Made by a program: the position numbers and the translations under genes
In this document: positions 18,783-28,615 of the stretch, in pieces
Layout of the letters: each line of letters starts with the position of its first letter
Numbering within the stretch: position 1 is the first letter of the stretch
NCBI GenBank assembly: GCA_905182275.1
Contig: CAJJAU010000008.1
Coordinates: 62,001-126,000, forward strand
Direction of reading: 5' to 3'
Source: a gamma proteobacterium HTCC2207
Lineage (GTDB): Bacteria; Pseudomonadota; Gammaproteobacteria; Pseudomonadales; Porticoccaceae
DNA length: 64,000 nucleotides
Notes under the pieces: generated by a model
What the model was told of the DNA's origin: nothing
Database searches by the model: none
The model's input: the letters and a program-made list of their open reading frames with translations, nothing else

Positions 18783-18810
18783 GAACTTAACAGCTCCTTG
18801 GTGGTCTCTA
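18783..18810 (+). promoter_or_regulatory. Candidate sigma-E promoter driving rpoE
   Basis: GAACTT (18783-18788) matches the sigma-E -35 consensus exactly. It is followed after 16 bases by TCTCTA (18805-18810), a partial match to the TCTGA/TCAAA-type -10. It lies about 75-100 bases upstream of rpoE, where the autoregulated promoter is found in E. coli and in Pseudomonas algU. No expression data are available. Confidence 0.5.
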
Positions 18811-18885
18811 ATTAGACGCTGGCTAAAGTTGCAGTAATGCTTGCTTCATTAATTTTACTGAAGAGTGACAGAAACGGATTACCGA

Positions 18886-19476
18886 ATGGTCGAAAAAAAA
18901 GCGCAGCCTTCTGATGAGCAGTTGGTGGTAAGGGTACAGAAAGGCGACAAAAGAGCTTTTGACCTGTTAGTGTTGAAGTATCAACAAAAGGTGCACTCTA
19001 TCGTCGGTAGATTTGTTCGCGATACTGACGAAGTGGCCGATGTGGTCCAGGAGTCTTTTATAAAGGCTTACCGTGCTATACCCAATTTTCGTGGCGACAG
19101 TCAGTTTTATACCTGGCTTTATCGTATTGCAGTGAATACGGCGAAAAATTATTTAGTCTCAAGAAGCCGACGCCCGCCGTCTTCCGATATTGATGTGGCT
19201 GATGCTGAATATTACTCAGGTAGTGACTATCTAAAAGACTTAGGTAGTCCAGAGAATAATTTATTTAGAGATGAGCTTGAAGCCGTTATTGTTAGGGCAA
19301 TTGCCGACTTGCCTGAGGATTTGCGAACAGCGCTGACCTTGAGAGAATATGAAGGACTCAGTTACGAGGGGATTTCGGAAATTATGGACTGTCCCGTAGG
19401 CACTATTAGATCGCGTATTTTTAGGGCGAGAGAAGCCATTGATGCGCATGTGTTAAAATTAGTTAATACTGAATAA
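18886..19476 (+). CDS. rpoE: RNA polymerase sigma factor RpoE (AlgU-like)
   Basis: An ECF sigma factor of about 196 residues that directs the envelope-stress response. Region 2 holds DEVADVVQESFIKAYRAI and region 2.4 NFRGDSQFYTWLYRIAVNTA; region 4 is LREYEGLSYEGISEIMDCP. The frame is open to a GTG at 18865 (203 residues). The ATG at 18886 aligns better with Pseudomonas AlgU N-termini, but neither start has a strong RBS. The following genes encode its anti-sigma factor and regulators in the standard order rseA, rseB, rseC, degQ/mucD. A sigma-E-like promoter lies upstream. Confidence 0.95.
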   Translation: MVEKKAQPSDEQLVVRVQKGDKRAFDLLVLKYQQKVHSIVGRFVRDTDEVADVVQESFIKAYRAIPNFRGDSQFYTWLYRIAVNTAKNYLVSRSRRPPSSDIDVADAEYYSGSDYLKDLGSPENNLFRDELEAVIVRAIADLPEDLRTALTLREYEGLSYEGISEIMDCPVGTIRSRIFRAREAIDAHVLKLVNTE

Positions 19477-19554
19477 AGATTTGGTGAACCTTTTTGATTA
19501 GGTTCGGTCATAGAGTGGGTATAGTGAAGAGTTGTCAACTTTAGAGGCATGAAA

Positions 19555-20196
19555 ATGAGTCAGTATGATGAACATTTAGGTGAATCTTTGTCCGCGTTAA
19601 TGGACGGAGAAGCCAGTGATTTAGATACTCGCAGAGTGCTCAAGGAGTTAGCCTCAGAGGATAGCCATAATGCCATGCAGATGCGTGATAAGTGGCGACG
19701 TTATCAAAGTGTATCCTCGGTGATGAAAGGCGATGTAGCCTCTACTATCGATTATTCCGCGGCCATTGCTGATGCAATTGGCAGTGAGGCGGTTTTCAAG
19801 GTGAATCCACTGACCAAGATTCTAAGTTCCTCGGGTCGCTTTGCAATTGCGGCATCGGTGGCTTTGGTCGCAGTTTTGGGTGTTCAGCAGTTCAATCAAT
19901 CTGCTAATCTAACCGATGAGACTGTTGAATTTGCCTTCATAGACGAAACCTCAGTGGAAGGCTTGGTTGGTCCTGCCAATCAGTTTCCCGCTGGATGGGC
20001 CTTGTCTGAGGAAACGCAGGTGCGTACGGTGAGTGCGGAGAGTATCGAGAAAAAGGCATACTCGCAGCAGGAAGGTCGTGCTTATCTAGCTTACGTAATG
20101 GCTAGGCATGCTTCGAATGCACCTTACATTAGAAGCCAAGGAATGTTGCCCTATGCTCGCTTGGAAGATCGTAAAACAATAACTGATCAGGAATAA
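19555..20196 (+). CDS. rseA: Anti-sigma-E factor RseA (MucA)
   Basis: A single-pass inner-membrane protein of about 213 residues that holds sigma-E inactive until regulated proteolysis. The N-terminal cytoplasmic sigma-binding domain reads ESLSALMDGEASDLDTRRVL; one membrane helix follows near residues 84-102 (GRFAIAASVALVAVLGVQQF). The periplasmic C-terminus would bind RseB. GAGG at 19544-19547 places the start at the ATG at 19555 rather than the in-frame ATG at 19549. The gene lies between rpoE and rseB. Confidence 0.9.
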   Translation: MSQYDEHLGESLSALMDGEASDLDTRRVLKELASEDSHNAMQMRDKWRRYQSVSSVMKGDVASTIDYSAAIADAIGSEAVFKVNPLTKILSSSGRFAIAASVALVAVLGVQQFNQSANLTDETVEFAFIDETSVEGLVGPANQFPAGWALSEETQVRTVSAESIEKKAYSQQEGRAYLAYVMARHASNAPYIRSQGMLPYARLEDRKTITDQE

Positions 20197-20205
20197 TTAT
20201 TAGTC

Positions 20206-21177
20206 GTGACCCATATTTCCAAAATCAAAAGTTTCAAAATGGCGGTTATTATGACCGCCATTTTTGTTTCTACCTCTGCTGTATCCCAGCAAAACAAAAT
20301 AGCCTATGACCTCATGGATTCTATGATTGAGGCTTCAAATAGCTTGAACTACTCGGGGCTGGTGACCTATGAAAAGGCAGGCCGGCTAAAAACGTCAAAA
20401 ATGCTTCATCTCATTCGTGACGACATGACCTTTGAACAATTGACCCATCTGGATGGCCCTGCAGGTCAGATTTCATGGCGAAGAACAGATGGGGGCTGCG
20501 AAAAGGCGGCAGCAGCAGATATAGAAATTGGCTCGCGCCCCATTCTTACTGGCGATAGCTTTGAACGAATAAAAGCCTCATATTCTTTTGAAATAAGGGG
20601 GCAGTCACGAGTTGCTGGCCGCGAAGCTACCACGATAATATTAAAGCCGAAGGATAAATTTCGTCTACCACACTTTGTGGCAATTGATAATCAATCCAAC
20701 CTTATGTTGATGTCGGTGATATTGAGCCTTGCTGGAAAGCCATTAGAGCGGTTTCAATTTGTTGAAATTGAAGTGGGGGGTGATCTAGATTCTATGCTTG
20801 TACCCGATGCACAGACTAACCTTGACGAGCATTGCGTTAATGCCGTTAGCCAGGCACCTGCGGGGGAATGGAATGTTGGTTTGGTGCCTCCAGGCTTCTT
20901 TTTGACTAGCTCAAAAAAAGAGCCCTCGATGGGCCAGAGTGTTTTAGGTTTTTCTGACGGATTGACCACTTTTACTGTGTTTATCGAGTCTGCTCAAATA
21001 AGCTCTAAAATTCCACCGTTTACGTACACTCATGGCGCCACAGCGGCGGTGAGTACCAAACTTAAAGTCCAGGGCGATGAATTTACGGTGTCGGTTGTAG
21101 GTGAAATTCCCATTGATGGGGCCAAACAAATTGCTCAGTCGGTCAATCATGCATCTAAAATATTAAAACTGCCGTAA
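20206..21177 (+). CDS. rseB: Periplasmic sigma-E regulator RseB (MucB)
   Basis: A 323-residue protein with an N-terminal signal peptide (basic start, hydrophobic core MAVIMTAIFVSTSAVS). In the periplasm RseB binds the RseA tail, protects it from DegS, and lets go when it binds off-pathway lipopolysaccharide. The LolA-like N-terminal domain is seen in SLNYSGLVTYEKAGRLKTSK, and the C-terminal domain begins near NVGLVPPGFFL. The start is GTG at 20206, with a distant AGGA in the end of rseA. It lies 9 bases after rseA. Confidence 0.92.
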   Translation: MTHISKIKSFKMAVIMTAIFVSTSAVSQQNKIAYDLMDSMIEASNSLNYSGLVTYEKAGRLKTSKMLHLIRDDMTFEQLTHLDGPAGQISWRRTDGGCEKAAAADIEIGSRPILTGDSFERIKASYSFEIRGQSRVAGREATTIILKPKDKFRLPHFVAIDNQSNLMLMSVILSLAGKPLERFQFVEIEVGGDLDSMLVPDAQTNLDEHCVNAVSQAPAGEWNVGLVPPGFFLTSSKKEPSMGQSVLGFSDGLTTFTVFIESAQISSKIPPFTYTHGATAAVSTKLKVQGDEFTVSVVGEIPIDGAKQIAQSVNHASKILKLP

Positions 21178-21193
21178 CTTCAAAGGTGATGCA

Positions 21194-21670
21194 ATGATTT
21201 TAGAACCGGGAATTGTCGTCAGTAAAGCAGCGCATAGTGTGATGGTCGAGACCATTCAAAAAACTACCTGTGATAGCTGTGCCGCCCAGCCAGGTTGCGG
21301 TCATTCGGTGCTCTCAAAACTGACCAGCAGTTCTGTTCAAATCAGGGTGCTGCTAGGGGATTTTGACGCCAATGAAATACGCTTGGGTCAATCAGTGACT
21401 ATTGGTATACCAGACCATGTGGTGGTCAAAGGCTCGCTTCTGGTCTATTTGGTGCCGCTAACAGGTGCTTTGTTGGGGGCTTGGTTGATGGGGTCCCCTG
21501 TCAAGAGTCCTGAGCTTGATTTGATTAGTGTTTTGGGTGCGTTTGTAGGATTGGTGTGCGGTGGAATGTTTGTTCATTTACGCAGCCAAAAGAATGACAA
21601 CAATGCTGAAAATAACCCTATTTTGTGTGATATTGACAAAAACCCAAGGATGTTTGAGGGTATCAGCTAA
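21194..21670 (+). CDS. rseC: Sigma-E positive regulator RseC (MucC)
   Basis: A 158-residue inner-membrane protein. The N-terminal cytoplasmic domain holds the cysteine cluster CDSCAAQPGCGH (C-x2-C-x5-C), which in SoxR-reducing homologues may hold an Fe-S cluster. Two membrane helices follow at about residues 79-95 and 106-125. RseC modulates sigma-E in some species and is linked to redox functions in others. It sits between rseB and the periplasmic protease gene, as in Pseudomonas mucC. Confidence 0.9.
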   Translation: MILEPGIVVSKAAHSVMVETIQKTTCDSCAAQPGCGHSVLSKLTSSSVQIRVLLGDFDANEIRLGQSVTIGIPDHVVVKGSLLVYLVPLTGALLGAWLMGSPVKSPELDLISVLGAFVGLVCGGMFVHLRSQKNDNNAENNPILCDIDKNPRMFEGIS

Positions 21671-21688
21671 CTTTTATGAGAAATTTTA

Positions 21689-23071
21689 ATGGAGTATTCA
21701 GTGCTTAAAAAAGTAATCTTAGTCTCTTATCTATTGATTTTCTGCAATACCAATGCCTATGCAAGTTTACCGGACTTTACCGACTTAGTTGAAGAGGTAG
21801 CGCCCGCGGTTGTCAAGATAAATACAGTGAGTAAGCCTATTGCCAAGGGTGATCAGCCGAGACTGCAGGGGCAGATGCCGGAGATATTTCGAGAGCTACT
21901 CGAACAACGGCAGCGGCCAGTTCGGCCGTCACGAACCATGGGGTCTGGCTTTGTAATATCTAATGATGGATATATTTTAACCAATCATCATGTGGTGGAT
22001 AAAGCGGAAGAAATTCAGGTGCAGTTTGCTGATCGAAGCGAGTACACAGCGACTATTATAGGGTCAGATCGACGCTCGGATTTAGCCTTACTCAAAATTG
22101 ACGCGAAAGATTTGCCCAGTCTCAAGTTTGCTGAGTCGGACACGACTAAAGTGGGGGCTTGGGTGCTCGCAATAGGATCTCCCTTTGGGTTAGATTATTC
22201 GGTGACAGCGGGCATTGTTAGCGCTATTGGTCGCAGTCTTCCAACCGAGCAAGGCGAAAATTATGTGCCTTTTATTCAAACAGATGTGGCCATTAATCGC
22301 GGTAACTCGGGCGGTCCGCTTTTTAATCTTGACGGCCAGGTGGTTGGAATTAACTCCCAAATTTATTCTCCCACCGGCGGTTCGGTCGGCTTATCTTTTT
22401 CAATTCCGGTGAGCATAGCCAGCAATGTGGTTGCCCAATTACGAGAAAATGGCAAGGTTAAACGCGGTTTTCTTGGCGTCGGTATTAGCGATGTGAATAA
22501 AAGTTTGGCTGAGGCCATGGGCCTGCCAAGCCCTATGGGCGCAGGGATAAACTCTGTAATGCCTGGTAGTGCGGCTGATGATGGTGGGATTCTTCCTGGC
22601 GACATAATCGTCAGTGTCAACGGTCAGTCGATTTTGCGTTCGGGAGATTTACCCCATATCGTTGGTCTGATCGAACCTGGCAAGTCGATTAAAATAGTGG
22701 TTTATCGAGAAGGTAAACAGAAAAAGTTAACCGTCAAGGTTGGCGCTTTGGAAGGCGATGAGGATGCGCTAGCAAGTCGCAGTGAGGATGCAGATCGGCT
22801 CGGTATTACTGCGGTTGCCGCTGAGCAAAGCCAGCTTCGTTCGCTGCGATTACGCGGTGGCATTGTCGTCTCTGAGGTTTCAGCCGACTCACCAGCAGAT
22901 GTTGCGGGATTAAGAGTTGATGACATTATCGTTCAGCTTGGTTATAGCCGAATTGATGACCTCGATGAATATGACGCAGTGATTGGCGAGCTTCCTGCAA
23001 ATACACCGGTAGCAATCCGATTTTATCGTGGCGGGAACGCGGTTTTCAGAACCATACAAATTAACCAATAA
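21689..23071 (+). CDS. degQ: Periplasmic serine protease DegQ/MucD
   Basis: A 460-residue HtrA-family protease with a signal peptide (hydrophobic residues 8-24, cleavage near AYA). The catalytic triad is visible: His101 in TNHHVVDKA, Asp131 in RRSDLALLK and Ser207 in RGNSGGP. Two PDZ domains follow, at about residues 260-350 and 370-455. It degrades misfolded periplasmic proteins and lowers sigma-E activation, and its place after rseC matches Pseudomonas mucD. Translation could begin at the ATG at 21689 or at a GTG at 21701 with GGAG upstream. The choice between degQ, degP and mucD as the name is convention. Confidence 0.94.
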   Translation: MEYSVLKKVILVSYLLIFCNTNAYASLPDFTDLVEEVAPAVVKINTVSKPIAKGDQPRLQGQMPEIFRELLEQRQRPVRPSRTMGSGFVISNDGYILTNHHVVDKAEEIQVQFADRSEYTATIIGSDRRSDLALLKIDAKDLPSLKFAESDTTKVGAWVLAIGSPFGLDYSVTAGIVSAIGRSLPTEQGENYVPFIQTDVAINRGNSGGPLFNLDGQVVGINSQIYSPTGGSVGLSFSIPVSIASNVVAQLRENGKVKRGFLGVGISDVNKSLAEAMGLPSPMGAGINSVMPGSAADDGGILPGDIIVSVNGQSILRSGDLPHIVGLIEPGKSIKIVVYREGKQKKLTVKVGALEGDEDALASRSEDADRLGITAVAAEQSQLRSLRLRGGIVVSEVSADSPADVAGLRVDDIIVQLGYSRIDDLDEYDAVIGELPANTPVAIRFYRGGNAVFRTIQINQ

Positions 23072-23122
23072 GCTAAATATTAGGCGCTTTTTTCAACCTC
23101 ATTTGAACAAAGCGTCGATGGC

Positions 23123-23146
23123 GTCTAGCCTGCAAATAGGCTAGAC
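23123..23146. other. Strong hairpin in the degQ-lepA gap
   Basis: GTCTAGCCT (23123-23131) and AGGCTAGAC (23138-23146) form a perfect 9-base-pair stem around a 6-base loop, 34 bases upstream of the lepA start. No T tract follows, so an intrinsic terminator is unlikely. It could be an mRNA structure controlling lepA or a processing site. Confidence 0.5.
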
Positions 23147-23180
23147 TGCGCCCGCTTATTTGAACGGTAGTAAAAAACTT

Positions 23181-24974
23181 TTGTCTGACCTTAGTCATAT
23201 TAGAAACTTCTCTATCATTGCCCATATCGATCATGGTAAATCCACGATCGCCGATCGCTTTATCCAAATGTGTGGGGGCCTTAGCGAAAGAGAGATGGCA
23301 GCTCAAGTTCTTGACTCGATGGATATCGAGCGCGAGCGAGGCATTACTATTAAAGCGCAGAGCGTTACTTTGCCCTATGTGGCAGCCGATGGAAAAACCT
23401 ATCAATTAAATTTCATCGATACCCCGGGACACGTTGATTTTTCCTATGAGGTTTCTCGGTCCCTGGCTGCCTGCGAAGGTGCACTGCTGATTGTCGATGC
23501 GGCTCAGGGCGTAGAGGCTCAGTCAGTGGCAAATTGTTATACGGCGATTACTCAGGGTCTTGAGGTTATTCCCGTCCTAAACAAGATGGATTTACCTCAA
23601 GCTGAGCCAGAAAAAGTTATCAATGAGATAGAGAATATTATTGGTATTGAAGCGGATGGGGCCGTTCGTTGCAGCGCAAAGACTGGCGAAGGCATCATCG
23701 AAATACTCGAAGAATTGGTACAGAAAGTGCCACCGCCTGTGGGTGATGTAGATGCACCGTTGCAGGCATTGATTATTGACTCTTGGTTCGATAACTACCT
23801 AGGTGTTGTGTCTTTAGTACGAGTAATGCAGGGAACCCTGCAAGTCAAAAATAAGATAGTGGCTAAATCAATAGGCAAGGGCCATGTGGTAGACAGCGTT
23901 GGTGTGTTTACGCCCAAACGCAAGGAAACTGGGGTTTTAAGGGCTGGCGAAGTAGGCTTTATGGTTGCCGGTATTAAAGATATTCTCGGTGCCCCGGTTG
24001 GTGACACGGTCACTAATTTGAGCACTTCAGATGTTGACTCATTGCCCGGGTTCCAGCGTATTAAACCGCAAGTTTATGCCGGTATGTTTCCGATCGATTC
24101 AGATGATTTTGAGGAGTTTCGTGAAGCGCTCAGTAAATTGGCGGTTAACGATGCCTCTCTGTTTTACGAGCCGGAAAGTTCTGACGCATTAGGATTCGGT
24201 TTCCGCTGTGGTTTTCTTGGCATGTTGCACATGGAAATCATTCAAGAGCGTCTTGAGCGGGAATATAATCTCGACCTAATTACCACTGCACCTACAGTGG
24301 TTTACGAAATAATTACCTCGAAGGGTGACACACTCTATATGTCTAATCCCTCTGATCTCCCAGATCCGGGCCAAATAGACGAAATGCGCGAACCGATTTG
24401 CGAAGCGAGCATTCTGGTGCCAAAAGAATATGTGGGTAATGTCATCACTCTTTGTGTTGAAAAACGCGGTGTTCAAAAAGATATGCAATTTGTCGGTGGC
24501 CAAGTTGCCATTCGCTATGAGCTGCCTATGAGTGAGGTGGTGATGGATTTCTTCGACCGGTTAAAGTCGGTTAGCCGTGGCTTTGCTTCCTTAGATTATA
24601 ATTTTGTACGCTTTGAAAAGGCGTCACTAGTCAAACTCGACATTTTAATTAATGGTGACAGAGTGGACGCTTTGGCGGCAATTACCCATCGTGATTACTC
24701 GATCCAAAAAGGCCGAAATTTGGCCGAAAAGATGAAAGAATTGATACCGCGCCAGATGTTTGACGTGGCTATTCAGGCTGCGATAGGTGGCAGTGTGGTC
24801 TCGCGAACGACGGTGAAGGCACTGCGCAAAAATGTGACAGCAAAATGCTATGGTGGTGATATTTCTAGAAAGAAGAAGTTACTTGAGAAGCAAAAGGCCG
24901 GTAAAAAGCGCATGAAGCAGGTCGGCAATGTTGAAATACCTCAGGATGCGTTTTTGGCGGTATTGAGAAGTTAA
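23181..24974 (+). CDS. lepA: Elongation factor 4 (LepA)
   Basis: A ribosome-associated GTPase of 597 residues that back-translocates or assists stalled and initiating ribosomes. G motifs are [16 protein letters not shown] and NKMDLP; the C-terminal LepA-specific domain ends in [20 protein letters not shown]. The start is chosen as TTG at 23181. This gives [17 protein letters not shown], matching the Pseudomonas LepA N-terminus as I recall it; the frame remains open to a further TTG at 23160. Neither has a strong RBS. lepB follows after 39 bases, the conserved lepA-lepB pair. Confidence 0.96.
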   Translation: MSDLSHIRNFSIIAHIDHGKSTIADRFIQMCGGLSEREMAAQVLDSMDIERERGITIKAQSVTLPYVAADGKTYQLNFIDTPGHVDFSYEVSRSLAACEGALLIVDAAQGVEAQSVANCYTAITQGLEVIPVLNKMDLPQAEPEKVINEIENIIGIEADGAVRCSAKTGEGIIEILEELVQKVPPPVGDVDAPLQALIIDSWFDNYLGVVSLVRVMQGTLQVKNKIVAKSIGKGHVVDSVGVFTPKRKETGVLRAGEVGFMVAGIKDILGAPVGDTVTNLSTSDVDSLPGFQRIKPQVYAGMFPIDSDDFEEFREALSKLAVNDASLFYEPESSDALGFGFRCGFLGMLHMEIIQERLEREYNLDLITTAPTVVYEIITSKGDTLYMSNPSDLPDPGQIDEMREPICEASILVPKEYVGNVITLCVEKRGVQKDMQFVGGQVAIRYELPMSEVVMDFFDRLKSVSRGFASLDYNFVRFEKASLVKLDILINGDRVDALAAITHRDYSIQKGRNLAEKMKELIPRQMFDVAIQAAIGGSVVSRTTVKALRKNVTAKCYGGDISRKKKLLEKQKAGKKRMKQVGNVEIPQDAFLAVLRS

Positions 24975-25013
24975 CCAACTCCGAACGTAGATGTCGGAAC
25001 AGGGCTGGTAAAG

Positions 25014-25745
25014 ATGGATTTTAATTTCGAACTAATTTTAACCGTAGCATTCTTGATCACGGGGTCCTTTTGGCTGGTTAACCGATTTTTAACCAAGCAA
25101 GAAGAAGGTGTAATGGAATTTTTCGCGTCCTTAGCGCCGGTCTTAGGTTTTGTGTTGATTTTACGTTCGTTTATTGTCGAGCCATTTCAAATCCCCTCCA
25201 GGTCAATGGTCCCAACCTTAAAAGTTGGAGATTTTATACTGGTTAGTAAGTGGAATTATGGGGTCCGTTTGCCCGTCATCAGGACTAAGATATTTGATGT
25301 GTCATCTCCTCAGCGAGGAGATGTCATCGTATTCTTTCCTCCCCATGAAGATCGTTATTTCATCAAGCGTTTGGTGGGTTTGCCCGGTGACAAAGTTCAG
25401 GTTATCGATGGTACTCTTTATGTTAATGACCAAATGATGGAGCAAACTAAGTCTTCTATCGATGCAGGTGCGCCTCGCTCTGTGGTGATGAATGAAAATC
25501 TTGATGGTGTCGAACATCGTATTCAAAAGCGAGTCCCACCGACGCGTCTCAGCCAAAATTTCGCGACATTGGTTCCTCAAGGGCATTACTTCATGATGGG
25601 TGACAGCAGAGATAATTCGAGTGATAGTCGAGTTTGGGGTCCCGTGCCAGAAGAGAGGATCGTGGGCAAAGCGTTTGCTCGATGGATGTTTTGGGATTCC
25701 TATAGCAGCATTCCTTCGTTCTCCCGAGCAGGGGCCATAGACTAG
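25014..25745 (+). CDS. lepB: Signal peptidase I
   Basis: A 243-residue inner-membrane protease that cleaves Sec and Tat signal peptides. There are two membrane segments (about residues 5-22 and 39-57). The catalytic Ser64 is in IPSRSMVPTL, and the general base Lys118 in RYFIKRLVGLPGD. The GDSRDNSSDSRVWGPVP signature follows. It is shorter than E. coli LepB (324 residues), mainly through a smaller periplasmic insert. It sits between lepA and rnc in the common order. Confidence 0.95.
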   Translation: MDFNFELILTVAFLITGSFWLVNRFLTKQEEGVMEFFASLAPVLGFVLILRSFIVEPFQIPSRSMVPTLKVGDFILVSKWNYGVRLPVIRTKIFDVSSPQRGDVIVFFPPHEDRYFIKRLVGLPGDKVQVIDGTLYVNDQMMEQTKSSIDAGAPRSVVMNENLDGVEHRIQKRVPPTRLSQNFATLVPQGHYFMMGDSRDNSSDSRVWGPVPEERIVGKAFARWMFWDSYSSIPSFSRAGAID

Positions 25746-25880
25746 ATTGTATGCTGTTACGATAAGCCTAGATAGAAGTATGCCGCACTACTCAATTGCA
25801 GCAGCTTTTAAGGGCGATGTTACACTAGCGGTTTTAAAGTATGTTTCCCTAAATAAAACGTCGGTTTAAGATAATGTTTC

Positions 25881-26570
25881 ATGGGCATTGCAATGGCTTC
25901 TAACCTTGAGCAACTTCAGCGAAGATTGGGTTATGTTTTTGATGACCCAGAGTTGCTAACGCTTGCGCTATCGCATCGAAGCTTTACAGGTCCTAATAAT
26001 GAACGTATGGAGTTTCTTGGTGATGCGGTATTGGGGCTGGTTGTCACTGATTATCTGTATAGAGAGTTTTCTGACGCGCGCGAGGGTGAGCTGAGTAGAA
26101 TGCGCTCCCATATTGTGCGCGGTGAGTCACTGGCCGAGGTTGCCAAAAAACTTGAGTTAGGTGCGGATATATTACTTGGCCCGGGGGAGATGAAGAGCGG
26201 TGGTCACCGGCGTGATTCGATTCTTGGTGATACCGTTGAGGCATTGCTTGGTGCGGTCTACCTAGATCAAGGGATAGAGGCCGCCAGGGATCGTATCTAT
26301 GATTGGTTTAAGTCATTATTTGAGAGTGCGCTGGAAGTAAAGCCTCTCAAAGACTCAAAAACGACACTTCAAGAGTGGTTGCAGCAGCGTGGCAAGTCGT
26401 TACCTGACTATAAGCTTGTTGATACTGGTGGCGAAGCGCACAGTCGATTGTTTACCGTCAGCTGTAAAATTGGTGCAGTCACACAAGAAAAGACTGCTAC
26501 AGCAAGTAGTCGTCGTCGTGCGGAGCAGATGGTCGCTGAGCAATTATTAACTGAATTGGAGAAAAAATAG
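25881..26570 (+). CDS. rnc: Ribonuclease III
   Basis: A 229-residue double-strand-specific endonuclease for rRNA and mRNA processing. The signature [14 protein letters not shown] holds the metal-binding acidic residues, [14 protein letters not shown] the second pair, and a C-terminal dsRBD begins near [16 protein letters not shown]. An internal ATG at 25893 would give a 225-residue protein nearer the E. coli length of 226. The stop overlaps the era start codon by one base, so the two are translationally coupled. Confidence 0.96.
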   Translation: MGIAMASNLEQLQRRLGYVFDDPELLTLALSHRSFTGPNNERMEFLGDAVLGLVVTDYLYREFSDAREGELSRMRSHIVRGESLAEVAKKLELGADILLGPGEMKSGGHRRDSILGDTVEALLGAVYLDQGIEAARDRIYDWFKSLFESALEVKPLKDSKTTLQEWLQQRGKSLPDYKLVDTGGEAHSRLFTVSCKIGAVTQEKTATASSRRRAEQMVAEQLLTELEKK

Positions 26571-27469
26571 TGACCACAGAGCAAACTTACTGCGGCTATG
26601 TGGCGATCGTTGGTCGTCCTAATGTTGGCAAATCTACTTTGCTCAACCATATACTGGGTCAAAAGCTCTGTATAACATCGCGCAAGCCACAAACAACACG
26701 TCACACCCTCTTGGGTATAAAAACAAAAGATAACGTGCAGGTCATCTTTGTTGATACTCCTGGAATCCATACTAATCAAGAGCGTGCGATCAATCGGGTC
26801 ATGAATCGCTCTGCGGCCAGCGTAATTGCTGACGTGGATTTGGTGATCTTCGTGGTAGACCGATTTGAATGGAGTGAGGCGGATGAATATGTTGCCAAGT
26901 ACTTGTCCAACAATGATGTACCAGTCGTGGTGGCGGTGAATAAAGTGGATATGATTGAGGACAAAGAAGCACTGTTACCTCATCTTCAATTTCTCTCGAG
27001 CAAAGTTAATGCGGTTGAATTCATTCCTTTGTCGGCGCTTCGAAAAACTAATTTAGATGAACTTGAGGCTAAGATCCAAAGCCATATTCCAGAGAAGATG
27101 CATATCTACCCAGAAGATCAAATTACTGACCGAAGTGAACGCTTTTTGGCGGCAGAAATCGTGCGCGAAAAAATCACTCGACAGTTGGGCGCTGAAGTTC
27201 CCTATCAGGTGACTGTAGAAATTGAACAGTTTCGTGTTGAAGGAAAAATCACCTATATCGATGCGCTTATATTAGTAGAGAGAGACGGTCAGAAGAAAAT
27301 TATTATTGGTACTAAGGGCGAACGTCTCAAGAAGATTGGCGAACAGGCTCGGGCAGATATAGAGAGTTTATTAGACTGTAAGGTTATGCTTAGGACTTGG
27401 GTTAAGATCCGCAGTGGTTGGTCTGACGATGAGCGCGCGCTGCGTAGCTTGGGCTATATGGATGAGTGA
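26570..27469 (+). CDS. era: GTPase Era
   Basis: A 299-residue GTPase needed for 30S assembly; it binds the 3' end of 16S rRNA. G1 is GRPNVGKST (residues 15-23), G3 is VDTPGIH and G4 is NKVD; the C-terminal KH domain contains [17 protein letters not shown]. It begins with GTG, overlapping the rnc stop codon by one base, and is followed 6 bases later by recO. Confidence 0.97.
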   Translation: MTTEQTYCGYVAIVGRPNVGKSTLLNHILGQKLCITSRKPQTTRHTLLGIKTKDNVQVIFVDTPGIHTNQERAINRVMNRSAASVIADVDLVIFVVDRFEWSEADEYVAKYLSNNDVPVVVAVNKVDMIEDKEALLPHLQFLSSKVNAVEFIPLSALRKTNLDELEAKIQSHIPEKMHIYPEDQITDRSERFLAAEIVREKITRQLGAEVPYQVTVEIEQFRVEGKITYIDALILVERDGQKKIIIGTKGERLKKIGEQARADIESLLDCKVMLRTWVKIRSGWSDDERALRSLGYMDE

Positions 27470-27475
27470 TCTAGG

Positions 27476-28231
27476 GTGAGAATCGACGGTGAAGTTGGTT
27501 TCGTTCTGCATACCACGCCTTACCGTGAAACCAGTCTTTTAGTCGACTTATTAACGGTGCATCATGGGCGTATTCGCTGTGTTGCTAAAGGGTACCGAAA
27601 ACCCAATAAAAAGGGCATCAGTCGCGCGCTTTTTCCTTATACCGAACATCAATTTAGCTGGCAGGGCCGAGGAGACTTAAAGACGTTGACTCACGCAGAT
27701 GCCGTGCAAGCACCAGTATTTTTAGACAGTGCCTGCTTGTTTACTGGCCTGTATGTGAACGAGCTTTTTTATCGGTTACTGCACGAGCATGATCCTCACG
27801 AAACCCTTTTCCAGCAATACAAAAAATTTCTGTTACAGCTAAGCCAGGGTCGTCCTGATGAGAGGCAGTTAAGAGAATTAGAAATGTGTCTGCTTGAAGA
27901 GCTGGGTTATGGGTTAGTGCTGGATGTTGAAGCCATTGATGGAAACCCTTTACTTGGTGACAAGCTGTATAACTATATTCCTGAGCGAGGTTTAGTGGAG
28001 TGCTTTAAACAGACCAAAATCGTTCCTGGTGTCTATCGTGGCTCAGATATCATGGCCTTTTCTGCCGGTGAATTTGATCAGGTTTCGGTGACTAGAACCG
28101 CTAAGCAGCTTTTGCGTAGCGTGATAGACTTCTACCTGGGCGGACAAAAGCTACATAGCCGTGAGCTCTACAGGCAGCACTTAATGAGTGCTGAGAGATC
28201 TACCAATGGCGCATCTAAGGAATCCTCATAA
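27476..28231 (+). CDS. recO: DNA repair protein RecO
   Basis: A 251-residue mediator that with RecR loads RecA onto SSB-covered single-stranded DNA. It has an N-terminal OB-fold (about residues 1-80, with HTTPYRETSLLVDLLT) followed by a helical domain. The start is GTG. The stop overlaps the start of acpS by one base (TAATG). In E. coli pdxJ lies between recO and acpS, but here it is absent from that position. Confidence 0.94.
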   Translation: MRIDGEVGFVLHTTPYRETSLLVDLLTVHHGRIRCVAKGYRKPNKKGISRALFPYTEHQFSWQGRGDLKTLTHADAVQAPVFLDSACLFTGLYVNELFYRLLHEHDPHETLFQQYKKFLLQLSQGRPDERQLRELEMCLLEELGYGLVLDVEAIDGNPLLGDKLYNYIPERGLVECFKQTKIVPGVYRGSDIMAFSAGEFDQVSVTRTAKQLLRSVIDFYLGGQKLHSRELYRQHLMSAERSTNGASKESS

Positions 28232-28608
28232 TGGTTATAGGTATTGGTACTGATATTGTAGAAATCGCCAGAATAGCAGACGTTTTAGATCGTCAAGGGG
28301 ATGCGTTTGTCCAACGTATTTTAACGCACAGTGAGCAAAAGCAATATCAGGCTAGTAAACAAAAGGCGGCTTTTCTGGCTAAACGATTTGCGGCGAAGGA
28401 AGCTGTGGCCAAGGCCTTGGGTACGGGTATAGGCAGTGGGGTGAGCTTTCAGGATATGACGATTAGTAACGATGAAAAAGGCGCTCCCTCAGTGAGTTTG
28501 TCGGCGGGGGCCGCTCAGGTTGCCGCTGAGAAGTCTGCACGAAAAGTACTGCTGAGCATTGCTGATGAACAGAAGTATGCCATTGCTTATGCGATGCTGT
28601 CAGACTAG
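28231..28608 (+). CDS. acpS: Holo-[acyl-carrier-protein] synthase
   Basis: A 125-residue enzyme that transfers 4'-phosphopantetheine from CoA to the serine of acyl carrier protein. The metal-binding Asp8 is in GIGTDIVEIARI, and the second motif is FAAKEAVAKALGTGIGSG. The length is typical (126 in E. coli). It is coupled to recO by a one-base stop/start overlap. A small hairpin follows at 28616-28633. Confidence 0.95.
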   Translation: MVIGIGTDIVEIARIADVLDRQGDAFVQRILTHSEQKQYQASKQKAAFLAKRFAAKEAVAKALGTGIGSGVSFQDMTISNDEKGAPSVSLSAGAAQVAAEKSARKVLLSIADEQKYAIAYAMLSD

Positions 28609-28615
28609 GTATAGA

